From the NCBI GenBank assembly GCA_030427485.1, contig JAUICG010000012.1, positions 85,863-149,862 on the forward strand: a stretch of DNA of 64,000 bases. The letters run 5' to 3'. The notes under the pieces were generated by a model. That model was given only the letters and a program-made list of their open reading frames with translations, did not search any database and was not told where the DNA came from. Shown piece after piece: positions 53,397 to 62,731 of the stretch (positions within the stretch are counted from its first letter, which is position 1; each line of letters begins with the position of its first letter). The translations under genes were made by a program, and so were the position numbers. This stretch comes from Gammaproteobacteria bacterium. GTDB taxonomy: Bacteria; Pseudomonadota; Gammaproteobacteria; Pseudomonadales; Halieaceae.

Positions 53397-56087
53397 ATGT
53401 GCAATTCAGTTCAGGATAAGGCAGATAGGCGGTTTGCGCTTGGGAAACTGTTTCTTGCGGTGTCCGGTGTGCTGCTTGGCACCGCAACATTCGGCGCTCA
53501 TGCGCAGGATGCTCCCGCAGAAGACAGTAGTGATTTGCAGAAACTGGAAGAGGTGGTGGTGACCGGTACCCTGATTCGAGGAATAGAACCCACCGGATCA
53601 CAGGTAATTGGTATCACAGCGGAGGATGTCAAGATATCCGGTGCTGTGGATTCCAACGCGTTGCTGGCAACCGTGCCGCAGGTCACCAATTTGTTCAATG
53701 AACGCACTACGATCAACCCTGCGGGGACGGCATCTATCCAGATAGTACGCCCCAACCTGCGGAGTTTGCCCTCTGGGAATACTGCAACCGGTGCGTCTAC
53801 TCTGGTACTTCTGGATGGCCATCGGTTGCCGCCTGTAGGTGTAGGTCAGTCAGCACCCGATTCGGACATGATACCGCCCGGGATGGTCGAGCGTGTGGAA
53901 CTGGTGACTGATGGTGGTTCGGCGATCTATGGCTCAGATGCTATCGGCGGTGTTATCAATTTTGTAACCCGAAGACAGGTTGATGGAGTGGAACTCAGCG
54001 GTGCCTATGGTGTTGCCGATGACTATGATCAATACGATACCAACCTGACCGCCGGTAAGGAATGGGATACAGGTTCGGTTTATGGCTCCTACAGCTACGC
54101 GGACAGAGGTCAACTACTCGTGGAAGACAGAGGTTGGGCCAAAAGCTTTAATTATACTGACCAGGTAGATTCGGAGACACGCTGTACGCCTGCAAATGTT
54201 TCAGCCGATGGCGTCAACTATGCGATGCCAAATTTGCAACCCGGTACGACAAACTATTGCGACCCTACTCAGGAGAGCTCGCTTTCGCCGAAGCAGACTC
54301 GCCAGAATTTCTTTGCAGGATATTCGCAGGATATTGGCGATACACTGGTCTTTGATATCAAGGGCTTTTACAGTGAGAGGAAGGTTACAGTTCGTCGCCC
54401 GCCATCGCTCGGGCTAGTGACTATCAATTCGGCTAACCCATACTACATGGATGTTAATGGCCAGGATTCAATTCAGAGTGTTTCCTTTGATTTCTCACCC
54501 TATAACGGCGATAGCGCCGGTGATGCGGAAACGGAATTCAAGGCGTGGAACATCGCACCTGAACTGAAATTTGAGTTCGCTGACGACTGGGTATTGCGTA
54601 CGTTGATGGTTTATGGACATAGCGAGACGACATTCAACCAGCCAGAGGTAAATTCCACCCTGCTCAGCGAGTATGGCAATGGTACTACCTTTGAGGATGC
54701 CATCAATCCCTATAGCATAGGCAATACTCAAAACAAGCAGTTGCTCGCTGATATTCTCAACTGGCAACAGGTGGGTGAAAGTGAGGCTGATCTGTTCGAT
54801 GCCAGGGCCATCGTCGACGGCCCTGTCTATCAGCTGCCTACCGGCGAGGTCAGAATAGCGATCGGCGCAGAGTACGTCGATGAGAAGTTCAAGCAGCGCC
54901 AGGGCTTCACGCAGTATGGTGGTGAAGGGGAACTCTTGTGGGGTGACGCAAACCGGGACGTGACGTCGGCTTTTGCTGAACTGCAGGTGCCGCTTGTAGG
55001 GGAGAGCAATAATATCCCCTGGGTCGAATATTTAGGTGTGTCGCTAGCCATTCGTTACGACGATTACAGTGACTTTGGCAGCACGACGAATCCAAAGTAT
55101 GGCATTAACTACAATCCGGTTGAGTGGGTGACGTTAAGGGGCAGTTGGGGTAAGTCCTTCAATGCACCTTCGTTGGTTGACCTGCTGAACTCCTCGCAAA
55201 GCACCAGCTCGGTATTTTCATATGTGCCTATACGACCGCCGGGCGTAGACATTCCGCGGGGTTCCTGGGCGCTGGCGTTGCAGGGTGCGCGCCCGGGGCT
55301 GCAACCCCAGGAGGCCACTACCTGGTCCTATGGGTTTGATGTGTCACCGCCAAGCCTTCCTGGTCTGCAGGCAACTGCCAACTATTACTACATAGAGTTT
55401 GAAGGGGCGCTGGGCAGGCCACCGGTATTTGATCCTCCTATCTTTTTCAGCAACCCTGCCTACGATCAATTTTATATCCTGAATCCCACTGACGAGCAGA
55501 TTGCCGCCGCTGCCGCGACCACGATAAATCCTGAAGTGGCGGATGTGCTGCTGGAACCCGGTGCTCCGTATACCTTTGAAATTATCGACTTTCGCACTAC
55601 TAACCTGAGTAACAACAAGATCAAGGGCCTGGATGCTTCGGTCACCTATGTCACCGACGTGGAGTTCGGAACCCTGGACTTTCTGGTTGGCGGCAATTAC
55701 CTCATTCAAAGCAGGCGACAGCTGTCAGATGGTGCGCCTTACGTCAGTGAACTGGACTTCCAGCCAACCAGTTTCATCCGGGCCTCAGCAGGTCTGACCA
55801 GGGGCAATTTCCGCTCACGCGCGACCGTCAATTATCGGGACTCGTATCCACTGCCTGTGAGCCCATCGATCAGCCAGGATCACGTGCAGGACTTCACTGT
55901 GGTAGACCTCTTTTTTGGATATGACCTGCAAGGAAGCGGCTGGCGTGAAAACCTGTCGGTCACGTTGAACATCCAGAATGTATTGGATCAGAATCCCCCC
56001 GAATTCCGCTCGGATAATGGTACTGGATACAGCAACGGTTTTACCATTGGGAGAATGTTCCAAGTGGGAATGAGTAAGCGATTTTGA
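53397..56087 (+). CDS. TonB-dependent outer-membrane receptor
   Basis: 896-residue receptor. A signal peptide (through AHAQD) is followed by the TonB-box-like LEEVVVTGTLIRG, the plug domain with LDGHRLPPVG, VERVELVTDGGSAIYGSDAIGGVINFVTRR, and a 22-strand barrel ending GYSNGFTIGRMFQVGMSKRF with terminal Phe. ATG 53397 has AAAGAGGA; the longer frame from 53295 overlaps nothing but lacks a signal start. The plug and the Oar/TonB style match receptors for glycans or large hydrophobic nutrients. Substrate is unknown. Confidence 0.9.
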   Translation: MCNSVQDKADRRFALGKLFLAVSGVLLGTATFGAHAQDAPAEDSSDLQKLEEVVVTGTLIRGIEPTGSQVIGITAEDVKISGAVDSNALLATVPQVTNLFNERTTINPAGTASIQIVRPNLRSLPSGNTATGASTLVLLDGHRLPPVGVGQSAPDSDMIPPGMVERVELVTDGGSAIYGSDAIGGVINFVTRRQVDGVELSGAYGVADDYDQYDTNLTAGKEWDTGSVYGSYSYADRGQLLVEDRGWAKSFNYTDQVDSETRCTPANVSADGVNYAMPNLQPGTTNYCDPTQESSLSPKQTRQNFFAGYSQDIGDTLVFDIKGFYSERKVTVRRPPSLGLVTINSANPYYMDVNGQDSIQSVSFDFSPYNGDSAGDAETEFKAWNIAPELKFEFADDWVLRTLMVYGHSETTFNQPEVNSTLLSEYGNGTTFEDAINPYSIGNTQNKQLLADILNWQQVGESEADLFDARAIVDGPVYQLPTGEVRIAIGAEYVDEKFKQRQGFTQYGGEGELLWGDANRDVTSAFAELQVPLVGESNNIPWVEYLGVSLAIRYDDYSDFGSTTNPKYGINYNPVEWVTLRGSWGKSFNAPSLVDLLNSSQSTSSVFSYVPIRPPGVDIPRGSWALALQGARPGLQPQEATTWSYGFDVSPPSLPGLQATANYYYIEFEGALGRPPVFDPPIFFSNPAYDQFYILNPTDEQIAAAAATTINPEVADVLLEPGAPYTFEIIDFRTTNLSNNKIKGLDASVTYVTDVEFGTLDFLVGGNYLIQSRRQLSDGAPYVSELDFQPTSFIRASAGLTRGNFRSRATVNYRDSYPLPVSPSISQDHVQDFTVVDLFFGYDLQGSGWRENLSVTLNIQNVLDQNPPEFRSDNGTGYSNGFTIGRMFQVGMSKRF

Positions 56088-56163
56088 TAGGGTTCTAGCC
56101 CAATCAACCGTCCAGAATGCTGTGTGACAGCGCTGTATCGGGTTTGAAATTGTAGGGAGAGTT

Positions 56164-56640
56164 ATGGAGGATATATTGCTGAACCATTCCCAACTCGCTG
56201 CAGTTGTCGCAGGATTTGCCAGCGTGGTGGTCGCGTTTCAGCGGCCACTCTCGCCTGTTCAACGACACAGATTCCTGACGATACTTTTTACATCGCTTCT
56301 TCAGATCATCGGCTGCCTTGTTCCGGTGTGGTTTTCAACAAGCGGGGACACGGGGCCGGAATTCTGGAGCATAATATCCGGTGTATACTTGGGACTTTCA
56401 GTCTTCGTTTGGAGTGTACTCGTCTATCCACTTAAGAGATTGGGAAAAGCCGGTGTCATCGCTATCAACCTACCGGTGAGCCTGATGGTGTATCTCCTGG
56501 GGGTTGCAATTATAGGCACCCTCGTTGCCAATATTTTTGTCGTAGCTACAGCCAATTTTTCACTGTACTACTCATCACTCATAGGCGGATTGATTGTCAT
56601 ATTTCTTGTCTTCGCGGATGTTGCCATTCGCACGGAGTAA
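56164..56640 (+). CDS. Small integral membrane protein, unknown function
   Basis: 158 residues with four predicted membrane helices, the clearest being FLTILFTSLLQIIGCLVPVWF, GVYLGLSVFVWSVLVYPL, LPVSLMVYLLGVAIIGTLV and YYSSLIGGLIVIFLVFADV. No family was recognised. It follows the TonB receptor by 76 bases and is convergent with the second receptor. It could be a transport or signalling accessory, or unrelated. Confidence 0.65.
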   Translation: MEDILLNHSQLAAVVAGFASVVVAFQRPLSPVQRHRFLTILFTSLLQIIGCLVPVWFSTSGDTGPEFWSIISGVYLGLSVFVWSVLVYPLKRLGKAGVIAINLPVSLMVYLLGVAIIGTLVANIFVVATANFSLYYSSLIGGLIVIFLVFADVAIRTE

Positions 56641-56689
56641 ATCTTGCGGGATTTACGCGCTATCTGAAAAGCGTATCTACACTGCCGAT

Positions 56690-59206
56690 TCAGAAGTTAT
56701 AGCGGAGCGAGGCTCCGTACGTACGCGGCGGCCCGTAGGTTGCTGCCACGTAACCCAGGGAATCCGGGACACTCAAACCACCGGTAATATAATCCTCGTC
56801 AAAGGCATTATTGATAAATAACGCCGCCTCAAACTCCGTGCCCATCACGTCACGCCAATCGATGCGGAAATTCGCAACAGTATAGTCGTCCACGTCTACA
56901 GTCGACAGGGCCGCCTGTAGATTTGCCTCACTCCAGCCAAGCGTTGGCCAAAGGAAGGCGCCATCATTTGACTTCATGCTGTCCTGCCAGTAGACGCTGC
57001 CATACACGGTGACTTCGCCGATCGACTGATCCAGCGGGAGGACATAACTGACCGCACTGGTAAAAGAATTTTTTGGGATATAGACGAAAGGAGCATCCGA
57101 GAAATCTACGGTCTCCCCGTTAACATCACGTTCCCACTGCTTGTATTTGGGGTCTACATAGGCGTAGGCAAGATTGATAGACAAGTTCTCCGTTGGGGCA
57201 ACGGTGATATCAAATTCCAGCCCCTGTATTTCAGCGCGCGCGGCGTTGATCGTGTAGGTTTCGAAAGCGCCTGTTTGTGGATTCTGGCCAGCTACGGTTT
57301 TTTGAATGTCGTCGAAGTCCTGATAGTAAATAGCGGCATTGGTGCGCACTGTTGCCCAATCAAACAGATCCCAGTCAGTCTTCTGGCCCAGTTCATAGGT
57401 GATTACGGTCTCGGGATCGAATGGGGCAAGCTCCGCGTCGCTGGTTGCGCGCATGTTGAATCCGCCGCTGCGGTAACCGCTTGAGACGCTGGCATATACC
57501 AGCGCATCCTGCGTTGGCGTCCAGTTGACAGAGCCGCGACCAGTCAGTTTGTCGAAGCTTTCATCCGCCGAACGGACACAGTTATTATCCGGCAGGAGTG
57601 CGCCGGACTCATCGCGCATTGCACAGCCATAGTTCTGGGTCACCGCGTCGTAGGTGAAGTTCATCGCCTCCAGTTTGCGATCATCCCAGGTCTGGCGTGC
57701 GCCACCGGTGACGGACCACGCATCGTTGATGGTGTAGGTTCCCTCACCGTAGAACGCCCAGGACTCGTTCTGCACATTGGCATTGGGCGATAGCTGGGTG
57801 TAGCCATTGAAAGCAATAGCATCGAACAAGGCTATACCGGAACCACCCGCGGGCCAGTCAGGATTTGCCCCGACGATCTGGGTCGGCGCCGAGGTTGAAC
57901 CTTCCATCTGCATCCAGTAGACACCGACCAGCCACTCCAGCGAATCCTCAAAGCTGTTTCCCAGCAGCTGCAACTCTTCACTGTACTGGGAGCTTGTGGT
58001 GGACGCGGCTTGGGGATCCGGCGTTGTCGACTCGGTCAAAGAGGTGATGCCACCAAACAGTGGTACCGATGTACCGTCCACATCGGCGACCTCTTCATAT
58101 TTCAGGTTGCGATAGCCAGCAATGTTTTTAATGGTCAGGTTGTCTGTTATCTCGAACTCGGTGATGTTGGACACGATCCAGTTCTCGACTTTTTCGCGCC
58201 CGTCCAGATCTACCTGTACGTCAGTCCAGTCTCGCTGACTCTGCCACGCTAAGCCATCAGTAATATCCTGCCCACCGATGCCAAGACTGCCGTTATGGAT
58301 TGCATTGGTCAGTACTCCAAGCTGACCTTCGGGGTTATACGCCAGGGGGATCGCCACGCGTGACTTCATTTCATTCTGGTCATAGGCGATTGTGCTGAGG
58401 TTACTCAGGCGATCCGTAGCGGCATAGTTGGTGGTCACGCGCAACCCATAGGAATCCTCATCCCAGTATTTGTCATTTCCCCTGAGAGAGTTATCCGCCA
58501 GATTGCTCTGGTAGCCATCCCGGTCGCGGCTGCGAGCGGCGACTCGGAACTGCAGGTCGTCGCTTACCGGCAGATCCATGGCACCTTCGAACTGGTAGAG
58601 GTCGTAATCACCCGCCTGAACCTCCCCATAGCCACCGAACTCGGTCCCTGGTGTTTGAGGTGTCAATAGCAGGGCTCCTCCCGTGCTGTTGCGCCCGAAT
58701 AGTGTGCCTTGGGGCCCTTTCAATACCTGTACATTTGCCAGGTCGTACATGCCCAGGTTAGTGCCCTGACTTGGGGTGAGGACTACCTCAGCGAAGTAAA
58801 TAGGCACGGCCGGATCCAGGGTCAGCAAGACCTCGGAGGGACGTTGGCCGCGCAGGGTAATCAGGGGGATGTTGGTGCTGCCTCCGCCCTCGGAGAAGCG
58901 TAGTGACGGTACATGCGTGCCGAGATCGGACAACTCGGTAATGTTTTGCTCGCGCAGGAAGTCGCCGCTCAACGCAGTCACAGCAATGGGTACGTCTTGC
59001 AGGCTCTCTTCACGTCGACGTGCGGTGACAAACACTTCCTCGAGCGCCACTATGTTCTGGCCGCTTTCTTGTGCCATCGCTTGGGGAAGATAGCTTGCGG
59101 CTGCCGCGGCCAGGACACCTATAGCCCATTCGTGATTCCTGCTGGTGGGGCGAAATAGTCTGCTCTTTAAAGGGGAATACAGACGTGGTTTACTGGTATT
59201 TTTCAT
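56690..59206 (-). CDS. TonB-dependent outer-membrane receptor
   Basis: 838-residue receptor. After an N-terminal basic extension and signal (YLPQAMAQES) comes the TonB-box-like LEEVFVTARRREESLQDVP, then the plug with LRGQRPSEVLLTLDPAVP, VQVLKGPQGTLFGRNSTGGALL, and a barrel ending in RTYGASLRYNF with terminal Phe. ATG 59206 has a GGTGA site and is used rather than GTG 59215. Such receptors often import hydrophobic or aromatic compounds in sphingomonads and marine gammaproteobacteria. It is the last gene of the second cassette, next to the SnoaL remnant. Confidence 0.9.
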   Translation of the reverse strand: MKNTSKPRLYSPLKSRLFRPTSRNHEWAIGVLAAAAASYLPQAMAQESGQNIVALEEVFVTARRREESLQDVPIAVTALSGDFLREQNITELSDLGTHVPSLRFSEGGGSTNIPLITLRGQRPSEVLLTLDPAVPIYFAEVVLTPSQGTNLGMYDLANVQVLKGPQGTLFGRNSTGGALLLTPQTPGTEFGGYGEVQAGDYDLYQFEGAMDLPVSDDLQFRVAARSRDRDGYQSNLADNSLRGNDKYWDEDSYGLRVTTNYAATDRLSNLSTIAYDQNEMKSRVAIPLAYNPEGQLGVLTNAIHNGSLGIGGQDITDGLAWQSQRDWTDVQVDLDGREKVENWIVSNITEFEITDNLTIKNIAGYRNLKYEEVADVDGTSVPLFGGITSLTESTTPDPQAASTTSSQYSEELQLLGNSFEDSLEWLVGVYWMQMEGSTSAPTQIVGANPDWPAGGSGIALFDAIAFNGYTQLSPNANVQNESWAFYGEGTYTINDAWSVTGGARQTWDDRKLEAMNFTYDAVTQNYGCAMRDESGALLPDNNCVRSADESFDKLTGRGSVNWTPTQDALVYASVSSGYRSGGFNMRATSDAELAPFDPETVITYELGQKTDWDLFDWATVRTNAAIYYQDFDDIQKTVAGQNPQTGAFETYTINAARAEIQGLEFDITVAPTENLSINLAYAYVDPKYKQWERDVNGETVDFSDAPFVYIPKNSFTSAVSYVLPLDQSIGEVTVYGSVYWQDSMKSNDGAFLWPTLGWSEANLQAALSTVDVDDYTVANFRIDWRDVMGTEFEAALFINNAFDEDYITGGLSVPDSLGYVAATYGPPRTYGASLRYNF

Positions 59207-59278
59207 GCTGGTCACCTGTTTATGTATGGATAGAGTCCGGAACGTTTAGTTAATTTACTTGTCAGCACTGTTCGATGG

Positions 59279-59545
59279 TTACCAGCGCTCTGGCGTCTGC
59301 TCGAGATCCAGTGGTCTTTGATAAGAAATATCGTTCGTGTTGCGCATGCCCTTGCTGTATCCCTGATCATGGAAAACAGGCGCATTGAGAACTGACGCAT
59401 CACCTGATAGCAGCACATCGACCGTGGTGCGACGCAGCCTGATTTTCCATTCACCCTCGCGGCGCTCGAGTTGATCGATATACCGTCCGCTGATTTGGCA
59501 ATTTCTCTGATATCGAGACCAAGCTTTTTCGCTGCCATATCGACT
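59279..59545 (-). pseudogene. SnoaL-like remnant, C-terminal half only
   Basis: A 267-base open stretch with no usable start, stopping at TAA (59279-59281) and bounded upstream by TAG at 59546-59548. Its translation has SGRYIDQLERREGEWKI and NDISYQRPL, matching GGRYIDRLERR, GEWKI and EDISYLRPL of the fragment at 3-440. The N-terminal half is absent: the CMD-family stop lies only 30 bases further upstream. It is best read as a gene left by an internal deletion between the CMD and SnoaL genes, not as a functional protein. Confidence 0.75.
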
Positions 59546-59575
59546 CTACTTGAAGCCCTGTCTACCCGGCCCTGT

Positions 59576-60163
59576 TCAAACCGGTGAACCCAGGCGCTCG
59601 GCCAGATCCTGCAACTCGTCTTCGCGCTCAATACGTATCGCATTACACACCAGTGCCAACTGCACATAGGTGCCAACGGTGAACAAGAAGTCGAGCAATT
59701 GTTGATAGTCAAGAAAACGCCCTAACGCCTGCCAGGTTTCATCGTCCAGATCGGAGGAATCTACCAACTGGTCGGTAGCGTGAAGCACTGTTTTTTCCTC
59801 ACTATTCCAGTGTGGAGAGGATTCCCCGATCCCAACCGGCGTGAAATCCGCCTCTTCGAGTCCGGCACGCAATGACGTACGCAGATGGCTGGACCAGACA
59901 TAGCTCGATTTCCTGATCCATGCTACGCGCAGGATAGCGATTTGACGGAGGCGCACGGGTAGAGTGGATGTTTTCAGCAGATGGCGGTTGAAAATGAGAA
60001 AGGGCTCCGCGAGTTCCGGATGGTGGGCGAAGGTGTTTAGCACGTGATTCTGTTCTACGTTCAATTGTCCAGGAAGGGCAAATACGTCAATCACCTTTTG
60101 TTGTGCCGCTGTTCTGTCTTCAGGCTGTAGTCTGGGAATACGGGCAGCAGGGTCTCTGTTCAT
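59576..60163 (-). CDS. Carboxymuconolactone decarboxylase (CMD/AhpD-like) family protein
   Basis: 195-residue CMD-family protein. RLRQIAILRVAWIRKSSYVWSSH is the family core and lacks a CxxC pair, as in the protein at 8118-8756, with which it also shares FNRHLL and HWNSEE blocks. It lies between the SnoaL remnant and an SDR gene, 19 bases downstream of the SDR stop. Its last codons border the deletion that removed the start of the SnoaL gene. Redox function is unlikely without cysteines; decarboxylase or lactone-acting role is a guess. Confidence 0.82.
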   Translation of the reverse strand: MNRDPAARIPRLQPEDRTAAQQKVIDVFALPGQLNVEQNHVLNTFAHHPELAEPFLIFNRHLLKTSTLPVRLRQIAILRVAWIRKSSYVWSSHLRTSLRAGLEEADFTPVGIGESSPHWNSEEKTVLHATDQLVDSSDLDDETWQALGRFLDYQQLLDFLFTVGTYVQLALVCNAIRIEREDELQDLAERLGSPV

Positions 60164-60182
60164 GGCGATTCAACCAGCAGTA

Positions 60183-61046
60183 TCATCGGATGATGTTGGG
60201 GTATTGAATATGCGGTTCAACCTTATGGGTGTCACGATAGGAGGTAGGTCGGCGCCCACCCTTATCTCTGATGCCATATTTTTCTGCCATCTCTGCGCCA
60301 ATAACTGTCTGCCCGCTCAGTTCCATGAGGTTAGGATCGTTGTATAGCGCCCAGATCACATGGCCGGTAAATTCTGGTGTCTCGGTAACATCGGCCAGAT
60401 GTCCATATTTTTCGGGGTCAGAGTCAATAACCATCTGAAGTCGTTCCGCTTGCAAGGCTCCCATCCATACCGACAATACCGCCACGTTAAAATCCTTCAA
60501 ATCAACGGCCATATCAGCGGCAAATTTGTCCATGCCAGCCTTGTGTGCGCCATAGACAGGACCGTACACATAGTGAACTGAACCGGATGCCGATGTGAAC
60601 ATGATCAAGCTATGTTTCTTGTCAACCATAAGCGGAGCTGCAAAGTAACTGGCGACATAACTGCTACGCAGACCCACGTCCAGCATGTCGACAATGGCCA
60701 ACGGTTTCTCCCAGAAATTGCCGGGAGCAGTGAGTTGATCGTTCAAAGCGCAGGCGTTGTTTACCAGAATGTCGACTCGCCCCTGCTCTTCTGCGACTTG
60801 TTGGAACAACCCCTGCACTTGTTCGTCGATACTGTGGTCGACACGCACAGCGATACCCTTTCCGCCGGCGGCGGTCACCGCCTTTGCAGTTTCATAGATG
60901 GTGCCAGGTAGCTGAGAGTCTGTTGCTTTCTCGGAGCGACCGGTTACATAGACCGTACAGCCATGACTACCCAGCGCAATGGCAATGCCTCGCCCTGCGC
61001 CTCGGCTGGCCCCTGTGACGACTGCGACCGGGCTGGCTACTGACAC
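60183..61046 (-). CDS. Short-chain dehydrogenase/reductase (DHRS1-like)
   Basis: 287-residue SDR. TGASRGAG at residues 11-18, NNACA, the catalytic Ser in SASGSVHYVYGP, Tyr and Lys in YGAHKAGMDKFA. The long C-terminal tail (GHVIWALYNDPNLMELSGQ to the end) resembles DHRS1-like dehydrogenases. It lies 47 bases downstream of the TauD dioxygenase stop. It probably oxidises or reduces a carbonyl of the same hydrophobic substrate; this is inferred from context. Confidence 0.85.
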   Translation of the reverse strand: MSVASPVAVVTGASRGAGRGIAIALGSHGCTVYVTGRSEKATDSQLPGTIYETAKAVTAAGGKGIAVRVDHSIDEQVQGLFQQVAEEQGRVDILVNNACALNDQLTAPGNFWEKPLAIVDMLDVGLRSSYVASYFAAPLMVDKKHSLIMFTSASGSVHYVYGPVYGAHKAGMDKFAADMAVDLKDFNVAVLSVWMGALQAERLQMVIDSDPEKYGHLADVTETPEFTGHVIWALYNDPNLMELSGQTVIGAEMAEKYGIRDKGGRRPTSYRDTHKVEPHIQYPNIIR

Positions 61047-61093
61047 GGTGAAATCCGCAATCGATTCATGGTTGTTGTCCGGGCGTCATTGGA

Positions 61094-61909
61094 TCAGGCG
61101 AACGGCTCATCACCGGCAATCTGGGTGCGATACATCAGGCGTCCGCTGTCCATGGCGTAGGGTAGGGCGCGATGCATCGTCCCGGTATTGTCCCAGATCA
61201 CCAGGTCGCCGACCCTCCACTCATGGCGGTAGACAAACCGGGGTTGCGTGGCCCAATCGCGAAGACGGGTTAACAATGCCCAACCTTTCTGCAAGTCCAT
61301 CCCTTCAACGTAGGAGGCGGTCGATCCAAGTACCAGAGACTTTCGACCAGAGCGATGCTTCCAGACCAGCGGGAGCGTGTTGGGCTTATGCTCCTGCCAT
61401 TTGCTCAGTTCGGCAAAGCTCGGTTCTGGCTGAACGTAACGCTGGGCAGCCTCGAACATATGCACGACTTTTAATCCTTCCAACTCCAGCTTCTCGCTTT
61501 CGGGCAGGTCGTCGTAGGCAGCATAGGTGTTCGCAAACTCGGTTTGTCCGCCTGACTCCGATAATCGTCTGGAACTCATTATCGAAGCGAAGCATGGGAC
61601 ATCGAGCATGGTCCCGTCTATATGCCAAAAAAATGCTCCCCTGATGTAGTTGGCATTCGGGTTCTCCAGTGGGTCCATTGTGATTTTGGTCACTTCGTAC
61701 TTTTGCGGGGTAATACCCAATGTTTTTGTGAAGGTAAGCTGCTGTTCGTCCGAGAGGTGTAGCTCCCGAAATGCAACAACGCCTCTTTCTTCCAACAAGT
61801 GTCTGATCGCATCAGCGTATTTTCCGCTCAATAAGCTGTGAAGGTCGGTCTCCAGTTCACAGGCGATGCGCGCAGTGAGGTCCTTCCTAGTCAGAGCGCT
61901 GTCTTTCAC
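61094..61909 (-). CDS. TauD/TfdA-family Fe(II)/2-oxoglutarate dioxygenase
   Basis: 271-residue dioxygenase, paralogue of 5572-6387 with identical length and ligand positions: His96-x-Asp98 (WHIDGT) and His246 (GTMHRA). Long shared blocks are GGQTEF.NTYAAYDDLP, LPLVWKHRSGRKSLV and FVYRHEW.VGD. Its start overlaps the upstream SDR stop by 4 bases (ATGA), so both are translated together. It probably catalyses the same type of oxidation as its partner at 5.6 kb on a related substrate. Confidence 0.9.
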   Translation of the reverse strand: MKDSALTRKDLTARIACELETDLHSLLSGKYADAIRHLLEERGVVAFRELHLSDEQQLTFTKTLGITPQKYEVTKITMDPLENPNANYIRGAFFWHIDGTMLDVPCFASIMSSRRLSESGGQTEFANTYAAYDDLPESEKLELEGLKVVHMFEAAQRYVQPEPSFAELSKWQEHKPNTLPLVWKHRSGRKSLVLGSTASYVEGMDLQKGWALLTRLRDWATQPRFVYRHEWRVGDLVIWDNTGTMHRALPYAMDSGRLMYRTQIAGDEPFA

Positions 61910-62679
61910 AGGGACAGTCCTCCGGTGACCTCAATGATTTGCCCGGTAACGTAGCCCATTTTTTCAGAGACCAGAGACACCACGACTCCGGATATGTCCG
62001 ATGGGACACCCAGACGACGCAATGGCGTGGTTTGTTCAAGATATGTCCGAATGCCTTCGTCTGCGCGGATATCTGCATTTGCATCTGACGCGATCAATCC
62101 TGGTGAAATACAGTTCACCGTGATGTTTTGCGGGCCGAATTCCTTGGCCAAGACGACTGTGAGAGTCTCCACAGCGCGCTTGCTAATCGCATAGACGACG
62201 TACTCGGGCAGCGCGGTGCGCGCGCCCAATGAACTGGTAAAAATAACACGACCACCCTCACGCATGCGAGGCTTCAACAGTTTGGTGATATAGAAGGGGC
62301 CGCGCAAATTATCGGAGAATATTTGCTCAAAGAGCTCCGGTGTTGTCGCGTCGATATTGGCGACAGGCCCACCCCCTGCATTGTTGATCAAGATATCGAG
62401 CCCGTTACTGCCCGTGTGCTCTTCCAGCTGTGCATCCAGCTCAGCGGTAAGTTCTTCTGCCGCAGCATAGGTGCCCTGCGCACATTTGATCCGGAATGCC
62501 TTGCCACCCTTTGATTCAATTGCCTTGAGCGTGTCGTTTGCTGCTTCGTCATTGCTCGCATAATTGATTGCGACCAGGGCGCCGAGTTCTGCCAGGTCTT
62601 CCGCAATTGCCCGGCCCAGCCCGCGTGAGCCTCCGGTTACCAGGGCTGTTTTGCCCTGCAAAAATTTGCCTGTCTTCAT
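61906..62679 (-). CDS. Short-chain dehydrogenase/reductase (FabG-like)
   Basis: 257-residue SDR with TGGSRGLG (residues 15-22), NNAGGG, the Ser in FTSSLGA and Tyr/Lys in YVVYAISKRAVE, and a closing GQIIEVTGG. It is translationally coupled to the TauD gene. An insertion at about 70-95 (AEELTAELDAQLEEHTGS) lengthens the usual loop before strand 4. Likely an NADPH-linked carbonyl reductase or NAD-linked alcohol dehydrogenase in the second cassette. Confidence 0.86.
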   Translation of the reverse strand: MKTGKFLQGKTALVTGGSRGLGRAIAEDLAELGALVAINYASNDEAANDTLKAIESKGGKAFRIKCAQGTYAAAEELTAELDAQLEEHTGSNGLDILINNAGGGPVANIDATTPELFEQIFSDNLRGPFYITKLLKPRMREGGRVIFTSSLGARTALPEYVVYAISKRAVETLTVVLAKEFGPQNITVNCISPGLIASDANADIRADEGIRTYLEQTTPLRRLGVPSDISGVVVSLVSEKMGYVTGQIIEVTGGLSL

Positions 62680-62731
62680 GTTCGATGTCCCACAAGTATT
62701 GTCCAGAATTCCCAGTCAAAGAGCCGCGCTA

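Noticed and set aside
59212..59712. 166-codon minus-strand frame overlapping the CMD gene and TonB receptor start
   Set aside because: Its first part is out of frame within the CMD gene, and the meaningful SnoaL similarity lies in another frame (59279-59545).
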